The notes under the pieces: generated by a model
What the model was told of the DNA's origin: nothing
The model's database searches: none
The model's input: only the letters and a program-made list of their open reading frames with translations
Part shown: one piece after another, positions 52,379-61,021 of the stretch
How positions within the stretch are numbered: position 1 is the stretch's first letter
Layout: each line of letters starts with the position of its first letter
Program-made: the position numbers and the translations under genes
Assembly: GCF_030127105.1 (NCBI RefSeq)
Contig: NZ_CP126162.1
Coordinates: 124,001-188,000, forward strand
Origin: Haloarcula pelagica
GTDB lineage: Archaea; Halobacteriota; Halobacteria; Halobacteriales; Haloarculaceae
Length of the DNA: 64,000 nucleotides
Direction of reading: 5' to 3'

Positions 52379-53638
52379 ATGCCAACGTATCGCAGGCGAC
52401 AGTTTCTCGCTGCGGTTTCGGCCTCCGGACTCGCACTCACAGCAGGGTGCCAGACGCCGTCGGGGTCGGCTTCGGAGAGCCACCCGGTCTCCGAACCGAT
52501 CACCTCGTGGCCGACCTTTCGCGGGGGGCGACACAACACCGGGTACACGGGCGGGGCGTCGATGACCGGATCGAGCCCGTCCATTACCTGGACCTACGAG
52601 GCCGACGGGCCGTTCTGGGGGAGTCCGATCGTCGCCGACGGCACCGTCTACATCGGGGGTACGGACAACTCGCTGTACGCCATCGACGCCGAGACCGGCG
52701 ATGAGGAGTGGTCGTTTCCGGCCCACCACCGGATCGAAGCTACGCCGGCCTACAGCGACGGCACGGTCTACGTCGGATCCTACGACAAGCGGCTGTACGC
52801 CGTCGACGCGGCGTCGGGCGAGGAACAGTGGCGTCGAACGTTCGACGGCCTCATCCGGGGCAGTCCGACGGTGTGGAACGGTTCCGTCTACGTCGGCGTC
52901 GGCTGTCACAACCTCGCCTGTGCGTGGTACGCGGAGGACGAGGGCGTCCCGGAGAACGGCTGGTTCGTCTCGCTCGACGCCGCAAGCGGGGAGACGAACT
53001 GGCGGTACGAGGTCGGGAACGAGGTCGTGAGCAGCCCGGCCGTCACCGACGGCATGGTGTACGTCGGCGCGTCGGACGGGAACCTCTACGCTCTGGGCCC
53101 CTCCTCGGGTGCCGTCGAGTGGACCTACGAGACCCGAGACATGATCTGGTCGAGTCCAGCCGTCGCTTACGGGACGGTGTTTATCACCGACTGGAACGGC
53201 AACGTCCACGCAGTCGACGCAGCTACGGGGGAGCAGGCGTGGCTCGCCGACACGGCCGGTAGATACATCTCGGGCTCCGTAGCAGTCGACGAGGAGTCCG
53301 TCTACGTCGGTCACACGCCGTACAACACCCTCGACGACCCGACGACGAACTACGCGAAGATATTCCGCTTCGACCGCGAGAGCGGCACCGAAAGGTGGGC
53401 CTTCGAGACGCCGGCGCTGGAGGTCGGGAGTAGCCCGGTCGTCACCGACGACCACCTCTACGTCGGCAGTCATCGACAGACAGAGGGCGAGGATGTCGGT
53501 GTGCACGCGCTCACGACGGACGGCGAAGAAGCGTGGTTCCTGGAGATCGGCGGGCGCGGCGTCGGGTCCAGTCCGGCACTGGTCGACGGAGTGCTCTACT
53601 TCGGCGGCACTGACGGAACCGTGTACGCGGTGGAGTAG
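52379..53638 (+). CDS. Tat lipoprotein with PQQ-type beta-propeller
   Basis: A 419-residue protein. The twin-arginine lipoprotein signal is RRRQFLAAVSASGLALTAGC (lipobox Cys24). At least seven PQQ-like blades follow, each with the pattern V.DGTVY.G..D..LYA.DA.TG...W. It is likely a surface-anchored scaffold or a periplasmic-type oxidoreductase relative. Real PQQ enzymes carry extra catalytic Glu/Asp and disulphide motifs that I do not see. It follows livF by 49 bases, so it may belong to the transport operon and help capture or process the substrate (inference). Confidence 0.85.
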   Translation: MPTYRRRQFLAAVSASGLALTAGCQTPSGSASESHPVSEPITSWPTFRGGRHNTGYTGGASMTGSSPSITWTYEADGPFWGSPIVADGTVYIGGTDNSLYAIDAETGDEEWSFPAHHRIEATPAYSDGTVYVGSYDKRLYAVDAASGEEQWRRTFDGLIRGSPTVWNGSVYVGVGCHNLACAWYAEDEGVPENGWFVSLDAASGETNWRYEVGNEVVSSPAVTDGMVYVGASDGNLYALGPSSGAVEWTYETRDMIWSSPAVAYGTVFITDWNGNVHAVDAATGEQAWLADTAGRYISGSVAVDEESVYVGHTPYNTLDDPTTNYAKIFRFDRESGTERWAFETPALEVGSSPVVTDDHLYVGSHRQTEGEDVGVHALTTDGEEAWFLEIGGRGVGSSPALVDGVLYFGGTDGTVYAVE

Positions 53639-53687
53639 CGAGAGGCGGGCGTTTCGATACTGTTCGGGACCAGGCGGTGGTCGACGC

Positions 53688-54098
53688 TTACGGCTCCGGG
53701 AACTCCCCCGGCGGGAACACCGTCGCCTCGTCCAGGTCGCGTATCTCGGCCTCCGGTCCGGGCGGGCCGTACACCGCCATGAACCGGAGTGGTTCCCAGG
53801 ACGTGTTGATCGTGCTGTGTTCAACGCCGCTGGGGATGAACACCATCTCGCCCGCACTGACCGACCGTTCCTCGTCGGCGATCGTCTGTGTGCCCTCCCC
53901 GCTGAGGAAGTAGAGGATCTCCTCGCTGTCGGGGTGAGTGTGGCGCTCGTGGCCCTTGCCCGGTTCGAGCACCACGACACCGGCACTGAACTCCTCTGAC
54001 CCGGTCACGTCGGGGGCGTTCAGCCACTTCAGCGTCCCCCAGTCCAGTCGTATCGTCTCGACATCGTCCGGTTGGACGAACCGCTTGTTGGCTGGCAT
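53688..54098 (-). CDS. Cupin domain protein
   Basis: A 136-residue single-barrel cupin. Motif 1 is HERHTHPDSEEILYFLSG (His, His and Glu metal ligands) and motif 2 is GEMVFIPSGVEHSTIN. It begins with a short extension (MPANKRFVQPDDVETIRLDW) and ends in an acidic tail. Cupins of this size act as isomerases or lyases of sugars and sugar acids or as small-ligand binders. It faces away from the TIM-barrel gene across a 157-base intergenic region, so the two share a divergent promoter area. Confidence 0.87.
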   Translation of the reverse strand: MPANKRFVQPDDVETIRLDWGTLKWLNAPDVTGSEEFSAGVVVLEPGKGHERHTHPDSEEILYFLSGEGTQTIADEERSVSAGEMVFIPSGVEHSTINTSWEPLRFMAVYGPPGPEAEIRDLDEATVFPPGEFPEP

Positions 54099-54255
54099 AG
54101 CGTTTGGTAACGAACAGCAAGATGTATTAAATTTTTTGATCAGAGCGGTAGCCGAGTGCGGGTTCCGATATCCACGGACGCTCTCGGGCCGGGGAACGCT
54201 CCGCGCAATCGACCCAAATCTTGATTAGGCCCGATTCCGACTAGCTCAGTGGAAC

Positions 54256-55092
54256 ATGAAGTTTGCGCGAAGCGAGTCGCTAGAGCGGCTAGAATCGACT
54301 GTGGAAAACGACGAGCCGGTCGTCGGCGCGGGAGCGGGGACGGGAATCTCGGCGAAGTTCGCCGAGCGCGGCGGCGTGGACCTGCTCATCATCTACAACT
54401 CGGGCCGGTACCGGATGAACGGTCGCGGGTCGCTTGCAGGTATCCTCCCCTACGGCGACGCCAACGAGATCGTCCTAGAGATGGGACAGGAGGTGCTCCC
54501 CGTGGTCGAGGACACGCCGGTACTGGCGGGCGTCAACGGGACCGACCCGTTCCGCGAGATGGACGTGTTCATCGAGGACCTCCGTCGCCGCGGGTTCTCG
54601 GGCGTCCAGAACTTCCCCACGGTGGGGCTCATCGACGAGGACAGTTCCTTCCGCAAGAACCTCGAAGAGACCGACATGGGCTACGACAAGGAAGTCGAGA
54701 TGATCCGTGAGGCCAGCGATCAGGGGATGTTGACCTGTCCGTACGTCTTCAACGAGTCCCAGGCTCGGGAGATGGCCGAGGCCGGTGCCGATGTCATCGT
54801 CTCCCACATGGGGCTGACCACATCGGGCGACATCGGCGCCGAGACTGCCTTGAGTCTCGACGAGGCCGCCGAGCGCGTCCAGGCACACCACGACGCGGCC
54901 ACGAGCGTTAACGACGACGTGCTGGTCATCTGCCACGGCGGCCCGATCGCCTGGCCGGAAGACGCACAGTACGTCCTCGACAACACCGAGGGCGTCGTCG
55001 GCTTCTTCGGTGCCTCCAGCATCGAGCGCCTCGCGACCGAGGACGCGATCGAGAACCAGGCGCGCGAGTTCAAGGAGATGGAACTCTCATGA
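54256..55092 (+). CDS. Phosphoenolpyruvate hydrolase-like TIM-barrel protein (Tm-1 C-terminal-domain homologue)
   Basis: A 278-residue alpha/beta barrel. GAGTGISAKFAERGGVDLL and YNSGRYRMNGRGSLAGILPY are diagnostic of the PEP_hydrolase (PF09370-type) family. Further landmarks are GVNGTDPFREMDVFIEDL, EVEMIREASDQGMLTCPYVF and HGGPIAWPEDAQYVLDNT. The named hydrolase activity is weakly supported in the literature. In plant Tm-1 this barrel follows the UPF0261 domain on one chain; here it is a separate gene 28 bases before that partner. The ATG at 54256 follows an intergenic region shared with the cupin. Confidence 0.88.
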   Translation: MKFARSESLERLESTVENDEPVVGAGAGTGISAKFAERGGVDLLIIYNSGRYRMNGRGSLAGILPYGDANEIVLEMGQEVLPVVEDTPVLAGVNGTDPFREMDVFIEDLRRRGFSGVQNFPTVGLIDEDSSFRKNLEETDMGYDKEVEMIREASDQGMLTCPYVFNESQAREMAEAGADVIVSHMGLTTSGDIGAETALSLDEAAERVQAHHDAATSVNDDVLVICHGGPIAWPEDAQYVLDNTEGVVGFFGASSIERLATEDAIENQAREFKEMELS

Positions 55093-55107
55093 GCAGGCCG
55101 ATCGGAT

Positions 55108-55121
55108 GGAGGCGAGTGGGA
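55108..55121 (+). promoter_or_regulatory. Shine-Dalgarno that decides the Tm-1-like start
   Basis: GGAGG at 55108-55112 lies eight bases before ATG 55121 and supports that start over an in-frame ATG at 55106 and a longer open frame overlapping the previous gene. Confidence 0.6.
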
Positions 55122-56338
55122 TGACCGTCGTCGTCGTCGGGACGCTCGATACGAAAGGCGAGGAGATCGGCTTCGCCCGCGACGTTGTGCAGGCACAGGG
55201 TGTCGACACGCATCTCGTCGATGTCAGCGTCATGGGAGAGCCGGAGATCACGCCCGATACCCCCGCCAGTGCGGTCGCGGAGGCCGGCGGGTCGACGCTC
55301 CAGTCGCTCCGCGACGAGGGGGACCGTGGCGTGGCGATGGAAGTGATGGGCAAGGGCGCGGCCTCGATCGTGACCGAGCTCCACGAGGCGGGCGAGCTAG
55401 ACGGCATCCTCGGACTCGGCGGATCGGGAAACACGTCCATCGCGACCACCGCGATGCGGGCGCTCCCCGTCGGTGTGCCCAAACTCATGGTCTCGACGAT
55501 GGCCTCCGGGGACACCGAGCCCTACGTCGGGGCCAGCGACATCGCGATGCTGTACTCCGTCGCGGATATCGAGGGACTGAACCAGCTCTCGCGGACGGTC
55601 ATCTCGAACGCCGCGCTCGCGGTCGTCGGGATGGCCACCAACGATCCGGACGTGGAGGAGTCCGAGAAACCGACCATCGGGCTGACGATGTTCGGCGTCA
55701 CGACGCCGTGCGTGCAGGCGGCCCGCGAGCGACTCGAAGCGAAGGGGTACGAGACGATCGTCTTCCACGCCACCGGCACCGGCGGCCGGGCGATGGAGAA
55801 CCTGATCGAGGAAGGCGTCATCGACGGCGTCCTCGACGTGACGACGACCGAGTGGGCCGACGAACTCGTCGGTGGGGTGCTGTCGGCCGGCCCCGAACGG
55901 CTCGATGCGGCGGCAGAACGGGGAATCCCGCAAGTGGTCGCGCCCGGTGCGCTGGACATGGTCAACTTCGGCCCGCGTGACTCCGTCCCCGAGGAGTTCG
56001 AGGGCCGGACCTTCCACGTCCACAACCCACAGGTCACGCTGATGCGGACGACCCCGGAGGAGAACGCCGAACTCGGGCGGATCATCGCGGGGAAGCTCAA
56101 CGACGCGACCGGGCCGACGGCGCTGGCCCTGCCGCTCGGTGGCGTCTCGATGCTTTCCAAACCGGGTGAAGCGTTCCACGACCCCGACGCCGATCGAGCG
56201 CTGTTCGACGCGCTCCGTGACACCCTCGACGACGGAGTCGAACTGATCGAGTCCGACGCCGCGATAAACGACGAGTCGTTCGCCGAACTCCTGGTGGACA
56301 CGCTCGAGGCCTCCATGGACGGTGCAGGAAGCGATTGA
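55121..56338 (+). CDS. Tm-1-like ATP-binding domain protein (UPF0261)
   Basis: A 405-residue protein beginning MTVVVVGTLDTKGEE, the typical UPF0261/Tm-1 N-terminus. Further landmarks are GLGGSGNTSIATTAMRALP, VGASDIAMLYSVADIEGLN, GLTMFGVTTPCVQAARERLE and FHATGTGGRAMENLIEEG. The C-terminal MVNFGPRDSVPEEFEGR and PLGGVSMLSKPGE complete it. The tomato Tm-1 domain binds ATP and viral replication protein; no prokaryotic reaction is known. With the preceding barrel it reconstitutes the two-domain plant architecture, so a two-subunit enzyme is likely. It may work on the substrate brought in by the Liv system (inference). Confidence 0.9.
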   Translation: MTVVVVGTLDTKGEEIGFARDVVQAQGVDTHLVDVSVMGEPEITPDTPASAVAEAGGSTLQSLRDEGDRGVAMEVMGKGAASIVTELHEAGELDGILGLGGSGNTSIATTAMRALPVGVPKLMVSTMASGDTEPYVGASDIAMLYSVADIEGLNQLSRTVISNAALAVVGMATNDPDVEESEKPTIGLTMFGVTTPCVQAARERLEAKGYETIVFHATGTGGRAMENLIEEGVIDGVLDVTTTEWADELVGGVLSAGPERLDAAAERGIPQVVAPGALDMVNFGPRDSVPEEFEGRTFHVHNPQVTLMRTTPEENAELGRIIAGKLNDATGPTALALPLGGVSMLSKPGEAFHDPDADRALFDALRDTLDDGVELIESDAAINDESFAELLVDTLEASMDGAGSD

Positions 56339-56927
56339 CGACGCCCGGAGAGCGCAACTACGCCGTGGCTCGGCGGTGCCCGCGGTGACGACTAACGCAC
56401 CCGATAGTCGACTCTCGGGACCACGAGTGTCGCTGTGAGTGGCCGGTCGAACCCTTCCGAACCCGGAGCATTCGAGAGTACTCTCTGTGGCCCGAGCGAG
56501 CGGTATCGCTGCGATCGACCCAAGTAACACGACCGACGACAGCGATGTCGACTGGTGTGAAGCGGCCAGCCTAGCGTCATAGAGCCATCGCCGGGTGAAA
56601 GAATGGTACACATGTGAGAACGACACTCGAATGAGACCAACCGAATCTTCCTCCCGACTTAATAGCGGAGTTTGTCACTGTTTCTGCCCGGATATCCGAA
56701 AACAGTGCCACGGGCAGCAGCAAACTGCCGATTTCTAGTTGATGGCGCGCAACATAGGTGTATACCCGCGTATATGTTTGTACATATTCTTTGTAGGTAT
56801 TATATCTTGGTACCCAGTCGGTATTTGAAGGTATCTTTCGGGGTATTGTGCGACTATGTATCGTGAGAACGTTCGAAGGGAGTAGGGTGTCCCCTCAGAA
56901 CCGATGGCGAGAGCCGTAGGTCGCCGA
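56339..56927. other. Convergent AT-rich intergenic region
   Basis: The ~590-base gap between two converging genes has no convincing coding sequence. The right half (about 56650-56870) is much richer in A/T than anything around it and contains repeated GGTAT words. It also has a nested hairpin: CACTGTTT at 56676-56683 pairs with AAACAGTG at 56700-56707, and CTGCCCG at 56684-56690 could alternatively pair with CGGGCAG at 56711-56717. Confidence 0.55.
56676..56717 (+). other. Nested, mutually exclusive hairpins
   Basis: An 8-bp stem, 56676-56683/56700-56707, encloses the perfect palindrome CGGATATCCG. A competing 7-bp stem, 56684-56690/56711-56717, overlaps it. It may be a transcript-end structure or a small RNA; only pairing was checked by eye. 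Confidence 0.35.
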
Positions 56928-57905
56928 TCAGTCGAGATCGACCGGTTGTCCGCGCTGTGCGCTCTCGTAGATGGCGTCGATAGTTCGCATCACGGCGACG
57001 CTCTCCTCGCGGTCGACCCGGGGCGTCTCACCGGCGGCGACACAGTCGGCAAAGTGCTCGATCTCGCGGCGGTAGTGGTCGACCGGCTCGAACCGCTCGG
57101 TCACTTCGCGTTCGCCGACACCGTAAGTCAGCTCCGTGGCGTTGTCGACGCCAACGTCGAAGGTCGGCTCGGCGCGAAGCCAGCCGTCGGTCGTCTCGAC
57201 GCGGTAGTACTGGGTCAGCGGCGTCTCGAAGCCGGACTGGAGGCGAGCGCTCGCGCCGTCGCCGTACTCCATGACACACGCCATCTCCGTCTCGACGCCA
57301 CAGTCCCGTCGGTCGGTGGTCGTCGCGTACACCCGTTCGGGGTCACCGAGGAACAGGCGTGCGGCGCTGACGGCGTAACAGCCAACGTCCATCACACTAC
57401 CGCCGGCCAGGTCCGGATCGAGCCGGATGTCGTCGGCGCCGTCGGGCATTCGGAACGTAAACGTCGACGTGACGTTCCGGACCTCGCCCAGCTCCGACTC
57501 GACGATCTCGACGGCCCGCTCGGTGAGCGGGTGGTAGCGGTACATGAACGCCTCCATGAGAGTGACGCCGCGCTCCTCGCAGTAGTCGAAGACCGCTTCG
57601 GTCTCGGCGGCGCTCGCAGTGAGGGGTTTCTCACAGACGACGTGGAGCCCGGCGTCGGCGGCCGCCCGAACCCACTCCGCGTGGTGGCCGTTGGGCAACG
57701 GGATGTAGACCGCGTCGAGCGAGTCGTCCGCCAGCAGTGTGTCGTACCCCTCGTAGCTCTCGGGGATCCCCAGCCGTTCGGCCACAGCCGCAGCGCGATC
57801 CTCGTCCCGTGAGGAGATGGCCGCGACTTCGTGTTCGCTGTGCTGGATGCCCGGAATGACCGAGTCGATACCGATGTCCGCCGTGCTGAGGACGCCAAAT
57901 CGCAT
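56928..57905 (-). CDS. Gfo/Idh/MocA family oxidoreductase (first copy)
   Basis: A 325-residue NAD(P)-dependent dehydrogenase. The Rossmann start is MRFGVLSTADIGIDSVIPGI, the catalytic EKP is in HVVCEKPLTASAAE, and the C-terminal sheet contains GGSVMDVGCYAVSAARLFLG (the Asp-x3-His/Tyr region typical of sugar dehydrogenases). It probably oxidises a sugar or cyclitol at C1 or C2. The substrate may be a pentose or inositol; the neighbouring Gfo6-like enzyme and IclR regulator suggest sugar catabolism. It is the last gene of the leftward set. Confidence 0.88.
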   Translation of the reverse strand: MRFGVLSTADIGIDSVIPGIQHSEHEVAAISSRDEDRAAAVAERLGIPESYEGYDTLLADDSLDAVYIPLPNGHHAEWVRAAADAGLHVVCEKPLTASAAETEAVFDYCEERGVTLMEAFMYRYHPLTERAVEIVESELGEVRNVTSTFTFRMPDGADDIRLDPDLAGGSVMDVGCYAVSAARLFLGDPERVYATTTDRRDCGVETEMACVMEYGDGASARLQSGFETPLTQYYRVETTDGWLRAEPTFDVGVDNATELTYGVGEREVTERFEPVDHYRREIEHFADCVAAGETPRVDREESVAVMRTIDAIYESAQRGQPVDLD

Positions 57906-57947
57906 ACCACGAACCCCGACCGAGACAGTGATAAGTGTTACCGTCGC

Positions 57948-58712
57948 CTACGAGTGGGTGACGTTGAGTTCGATGACGTTGGCGACCTCCAGCACTTTCC
58001 CGGCGAGTTCCTCGCGGAACCGTTCGCCGCGGAGCCGGTTGGTCGGGCCGGACGCACTGATGGCACCGATGACCTCGTCGCCGTCGTCTCTGATCGGCGC
58101 GGCCACACAGCGCAGGCCGTCGATGCGCTCCTCGTCGTCGAACGCGACCCCCTGCTCGCGGACCTCGGCGAGGGCGTCGTCGAGTTCGCTCCGGGTGCCG
58201 ATCGACTGGTCCGTCGGCGCGTCCAACCCGTGACGGTCGACGATCTCGTCGACCTCCCCGGGCGGCAGAAAAGCGAGGATGGCCTTCCCGAGCGCCGTCG
58301 TGTGCAGCGGGACCCGGGTCCCGACGTGTGCTTTCACGCGGACCGCCTGGTCGCCGTATGCGCGGTAGAGATACGTCCCACGGCCGTGTTCCTCGACGAG
58401 TAAGTTGGCGAGTTCGCCGGTCTCGTCGGCCAGGCGATCCACCTCCGGCTTGGCGATCTCGAACAGTTTCTCCACGTGGCGTGCGTACGCACCGAGTTCG
58501 AGAAACCGGAGTCCGACACGGTACTCGGTGTCCTCTCTGACGACGTACTCCTCCTGTTCGAGCGTGCTGAGGTAGTTGTGGGCGGTGCTCTTTGGCACGT
58601 CGAGATGCTGTGCGAGTTCGGTCACGCCCGCCCCGTCCAGTGTCTTCAAGGCGTCGAGTATCTCGAAGGTCGTCGCGACAGACTGGAGTGGGTTTCGAGC
58701 TGGCGTGGGCAT
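57948..58712 (-). CDS. IclR family transcriptional regulator (second of two)
   Basis: A 254-residue protein from ATG 58712 (MPTPARNPLQSVATTFEIL). The winged HTH is VTELAQHLDVPKSTAHNYL, followed by EEYVVREDTEYRVGLRFLEL. The effector domain has VPLHTTALGKAILAFLPPGE and DGDEVIGAISASGPTNRL. The layout agrees with XacR-like haloarchaeal IclR regulators of pentose catabolism. It lies between two sugar dehydrogenase genes on the same strand, with 37- and 42-base gaps, and is probably the local regulator of this set. No close copy of the CAT(A/T)ATG palindrome was seen here. Confidence 0.9.
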   Translation of the reverse strand: MPTPARNPLQSVATTFEILDALKTLDGAGVTELAQHLDVPKSTAHNYLSTLEQEEYVVREDTEYRVGLRFLELGAYARHVEKLFEIAKPEVDRLADETGELANLLVEEHGRGTYLYRAYGDQAVRVKAHVGTRVPLHTTALGKAILAFLPPGEVDEIVDRHGLDAPTDQSIGTRSELDDALAEVREQGVAFDDEERIDGLRCVAAPIRDDGDEVIGAISASGPTNRLRGERFREELAGKVLEVANVIELNVTHS

Positions 58713-58749
58713 ACCGGGACAACGACACTGGTCTACAAAACTGTTGTCG

Positions 58750-59823
58750 TCACTCCAGCGTGACCACGTCGCCGGTGTCGGCGGCCTCGTGGAGCGCCTG
58801 GATGATCCGCATATCTTGGAGGCCGTGGCGGCCGTCCGGAACGATGTCCCCACCGGTGAGCACGCGGTCGGCGAAGTAGTCGAACTCCTCGCGCATCTCC
58901 CGCTGAGAGTCGACCGCCGCGTTCTCGATAGTCGCCGAGAGGTCACCGCGCGAGAGATGCATGGTACAGGTGCCGTGAAACGCCGGCCGCAGATCGATCT
59001 GGCCCTCGGTGCCGGTGAGCTTGAGCTGGGTGTCCCTGTGGGCGTTCTGGCTGGTCGTCGTGACCATCTTCACGTCGCCCTCAAGTGCGAGCAGCGACCC
59101 CGAGCGCTCGTCGGGCACGTCCGCGAACGCCTCGTGGTGGGAACTCATCCGGGACTGTACCGCGACCGGGTCCCGGTCCAGCAAGAACCGAGCAGTGTTT
59201 ACCGAGTAGATGCCCAGATCGGTGACCGAGGTGCCGTAGCCCGAGACATCGGGGTCGAGCCGCCACTGGTCGTGGTCGGGGATCATCTCCAGCAGCGGCT
59301 GGCTGTTGTTGCCGTACACCGACACCGGTTCGCCGATGAACCCCTCGTCGAGTAGGTCCCGCGCCCGGCGGACGGTCGGGTCGGTGTGCATCCGGTAGGC
59401 GATCATCAGCGGCACGTCCGCCCGCTCGCAGGCGTCGACCATCGCCTCGGCCCGCTCGACGGTCGACTCCATGGGCTTCTCACAGAGGACCGCCTTCCCG
59501 AGATCCGCTGCTGTCTCGACGTACTCCAGATGGTAGGCGTTTGGCGTTCCGAGATACACCGCGTCGTAGGCGTCGGCCGCGGCTCCGTCGTGGAACTCGT
59601 CGTAACTGATCCCGTTGTCGACGCCGTTCTCGTCGGCCAGCCGCTCGGCCTTCTCCGCCGAGGAGCTGACGAGCGTGGTCGCTTCACAGCGGTCCGTGTT
59701 CCCGATCGCGGGCAACGCCTCGTCGATCGTCCACCAGCCAAGCCCCAGCAGGGCGAGGCGGACGGTCCCCTCCGTGGTGGTCTGCCAATCGCGCTCCTCG
59801 TAGCTGTCGAACCAGTCGTACAT
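58750..59823 (-). CDS. gfo6: D-xylose 1-dehydrogenase-like Gfo6/XacA family oxidoreductase
   Basis: A 357-residue Gfo/Idh/MocA protein. Its N-terminus (RDWQTTTEGTVRLALLGLGW) and its sequence throughout match the haloarchaeal Gfo6 type: LGTPNAYHLEYVETAADLG, VLCEKPMESTVERAEAMV and DQWRLDPDVSGYGTSVTDLG. Haloferax XacA oxidises D-xylose with NADP+ to the lactone, the first step of the oxidative pentose pathway. By family, this enzyme should oxidise an aldopentose. An AGCTTTTAGC element ~30 bases upstream looks like its own promoter. Identity as xylose dehydrogenase rather than another aldose dehydrogenase is inference. Confidence 0.82.
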   Translation of the reverse strand: MYDWFDSYEERDWQTTTEGTVRLALLGLGWWTIDEALPAIGNTDRCEATTLVSSSAEKAERLADENGVDNGISYDEFHDGAAADAYDAVYLGTPNAYHLEYVETAADLGKAVLCEKPMESTVERAEAMVDACERADVPLMIAYRMHTDPTVRRARDLLDEGFIGEPVSVYGNNSQPLLEMIPDHDQWRLDPDVSGYGTSVTDLGIYSVNTARFLLDRDPVAVQSRMSSHHEAFADVPDERSGSLLALEGDVKMVTTTSQNAHRDTQLKLTGTEGQIDLRPAFHGTCTMHLSRGDLSATIENAAVDSQREMREEFDYFADRVLTGGDIVPDGRHGLQDMRIIQALHEAADTGDVVTLE

Positions 59824-59887
59824 CGGCCGTCGATACCGGCGGCACGGGCTAAAAGCTTCCCAAAGGAGCGGTCGAACCGTCAGCGCG

Positions 59888-60931
59888 TCAGTCGTAGAGT
59901 TCCGACACGTCGAAGACCGGCTTGCAGGTCTCGCCGCCGACGAACGCTTCGAAGGCCTCGTCGGCGTCTAACAGCGAGAACCGGTCGTCGACGAACGTCT
60001 CGCAGTCGACCGCGCCGCGGTCGATCAGGCGCAGCGAGCGCTCGAAGTCGTCGTACATCGACGCGTAGGAACACTGGAGGTCGATCTCCGAGCGGACCAG
60101 CGGCGAGTACTCCATGGTCGTCTCGCCGGTCTGGCCGACCAGGACGATCTGGCCGCCCTTCCGGACCTCGTCGACGGCGGAGGGGAGCCCCGAGGGGTGG
60201 CCGGTCGTGTCGAACACCACGTCGTAGCCGACGCCGTCGGTGAGTGACTCGCGACGGGCCGCTACGTCGTCCTCGGCGATGTTGAGCGTCTCGAAGCCCA
60301 GGTCCTCGGCCAGGGGAAGCCGGTAGGTGGCGTCCTGCCCGACGCCGGAGACGACGACGGTCGCGCCCTGTGCGCGGGCGATCTGTGCGGTCAGAAGGCC
60401 GATCGGCCCCGGCCCTTCGACGAGGACGCGGTCGCCCGCGGTCACCCGGGAGTTCTCGATGACCGCCCGGGCGCCGATGCTCGTCGGCTCGACCACGGCC
60501 GCGTGTTTCTGGGGGACCGAGTCGGGCACCGGGTGGAGCGCACGCTCCGGGACGGAGACGAACTGCTCGTAGGCCCCGTCGTGGTCGACGCCGGTGATGA
60601 CCGCGTCCTGGCAGACGTTCGACTCGCCGATCTCACACTGGTAGCAGTCGCCACAGCCTCGGATCGGGCGCTCGACGACGCGGTCGCCGACGGAGAACTT
60701 CGACACCGCGTCACCGGTCTCGACGACGCGCCCGGCGTACTCGTGCCCGATGACTGTCGGGAGCTCCATCCGCTCGAAGGCCGATTCGAACTCGTAGATT
60801 CCGGCGTCGCTGCCACAGAGCCCCGCGTAGTCGACTTCCACGAGCGCCTCGTCGGGCGCTGGCTCCGGGCGACTCCGGTCGACGAACTCCATTGCGCCGT
60901 GGCTACGACGCACTTTTGCTAAGCCACGCAT
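59888..60931 (-). CDS. Zinc-dependent medium-chain alcohol dehydrogenase
   Basis: A 347-residue MDR enzyme. The catalytic-zinc region is GLCGSD and GHEYAGRV, and the structural zinc four-Cys loop is CGDCYQCEIGESNVC. The Rossmann loop is VLVEGPGPIGLLTAQIARAQ. It resembles threonine, sorbitol and L-arabinitol dehydrogenases. It probably oxidises a polyol or sugar alcohol related to the neighbouring genes. ATG 60931 with a TATA-like ATTATTAG ~27 bases upstream indicates a leaderless transcript. It shares a divergent promoter region with the SDR gene. Confidence 0.88.
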   Translation of the reverse strand: MRGLAKVRRSHGAMEFVDRSRPEPAPDEALVEVDYAGLCGSDAGIYEFESAFERMELPTVIGHEYAGRVVETGDAVSKFSVGDRVVERPIRGCGDCYQCEIGESNVCQDAVITGVDHDGAYEQFVSVPERALHPVPDSVPQKHAAVVEPTSIGARAVIENSRVTAGDRVLVEGPGPIGLLTAQIARAQGATVVVSGVGQDATYRLPLAEDLGFETLNIAEDDVAARRESLTDGVGYDVVFDTTGHPSGLPSAVDEVRKGGQIVLVGQTGETTMEYSPLVRSEIDLQCSYASMYDDFERSLRLIDRGAVDCETFVDDRFSLLDADEAFEAFVGGETCKPVFDVSELYD

Positions 60932-60952
60932 ACGCGTACGGATTCGACCGAG

Positions 60953-61000
60953 ACTAATAATTCTATGGTTCCGTGGTCGCCGTCCACAAAGGTAAAATAC
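60953..61000. promoter_or_regulatory. Divergent promoter pair, ADH and SDR
   Basis: The leftward TATA-like ATTATTAG (about 60954-60961) and rightward GTAAAATA (60992-60999) lie ~27 bases from their respective ATGs at 60931 and 61022. Both transcripts would be leaderless, and a shared operator between them is possible. Confidence 0.6.
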
Positions 61001-61021
61001 GGCCGCGCCGACCCACTGTCT

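Noticed and set aside
54236-54256. tRNA-like D-arm words (CTAGCTCAGTGG) before the TIM-barrel gene
   Set aside because: No acceptor, anticodon or T-arm can be paired around it, and the coding sequence starts at once.
56672-56866. 64-codon frame in the AT-rich convergent gap
   Set aside because: Cys/Tyr-rich, non-acidic sequence with no ribosome-binding site, in DNA that looks non-coding.
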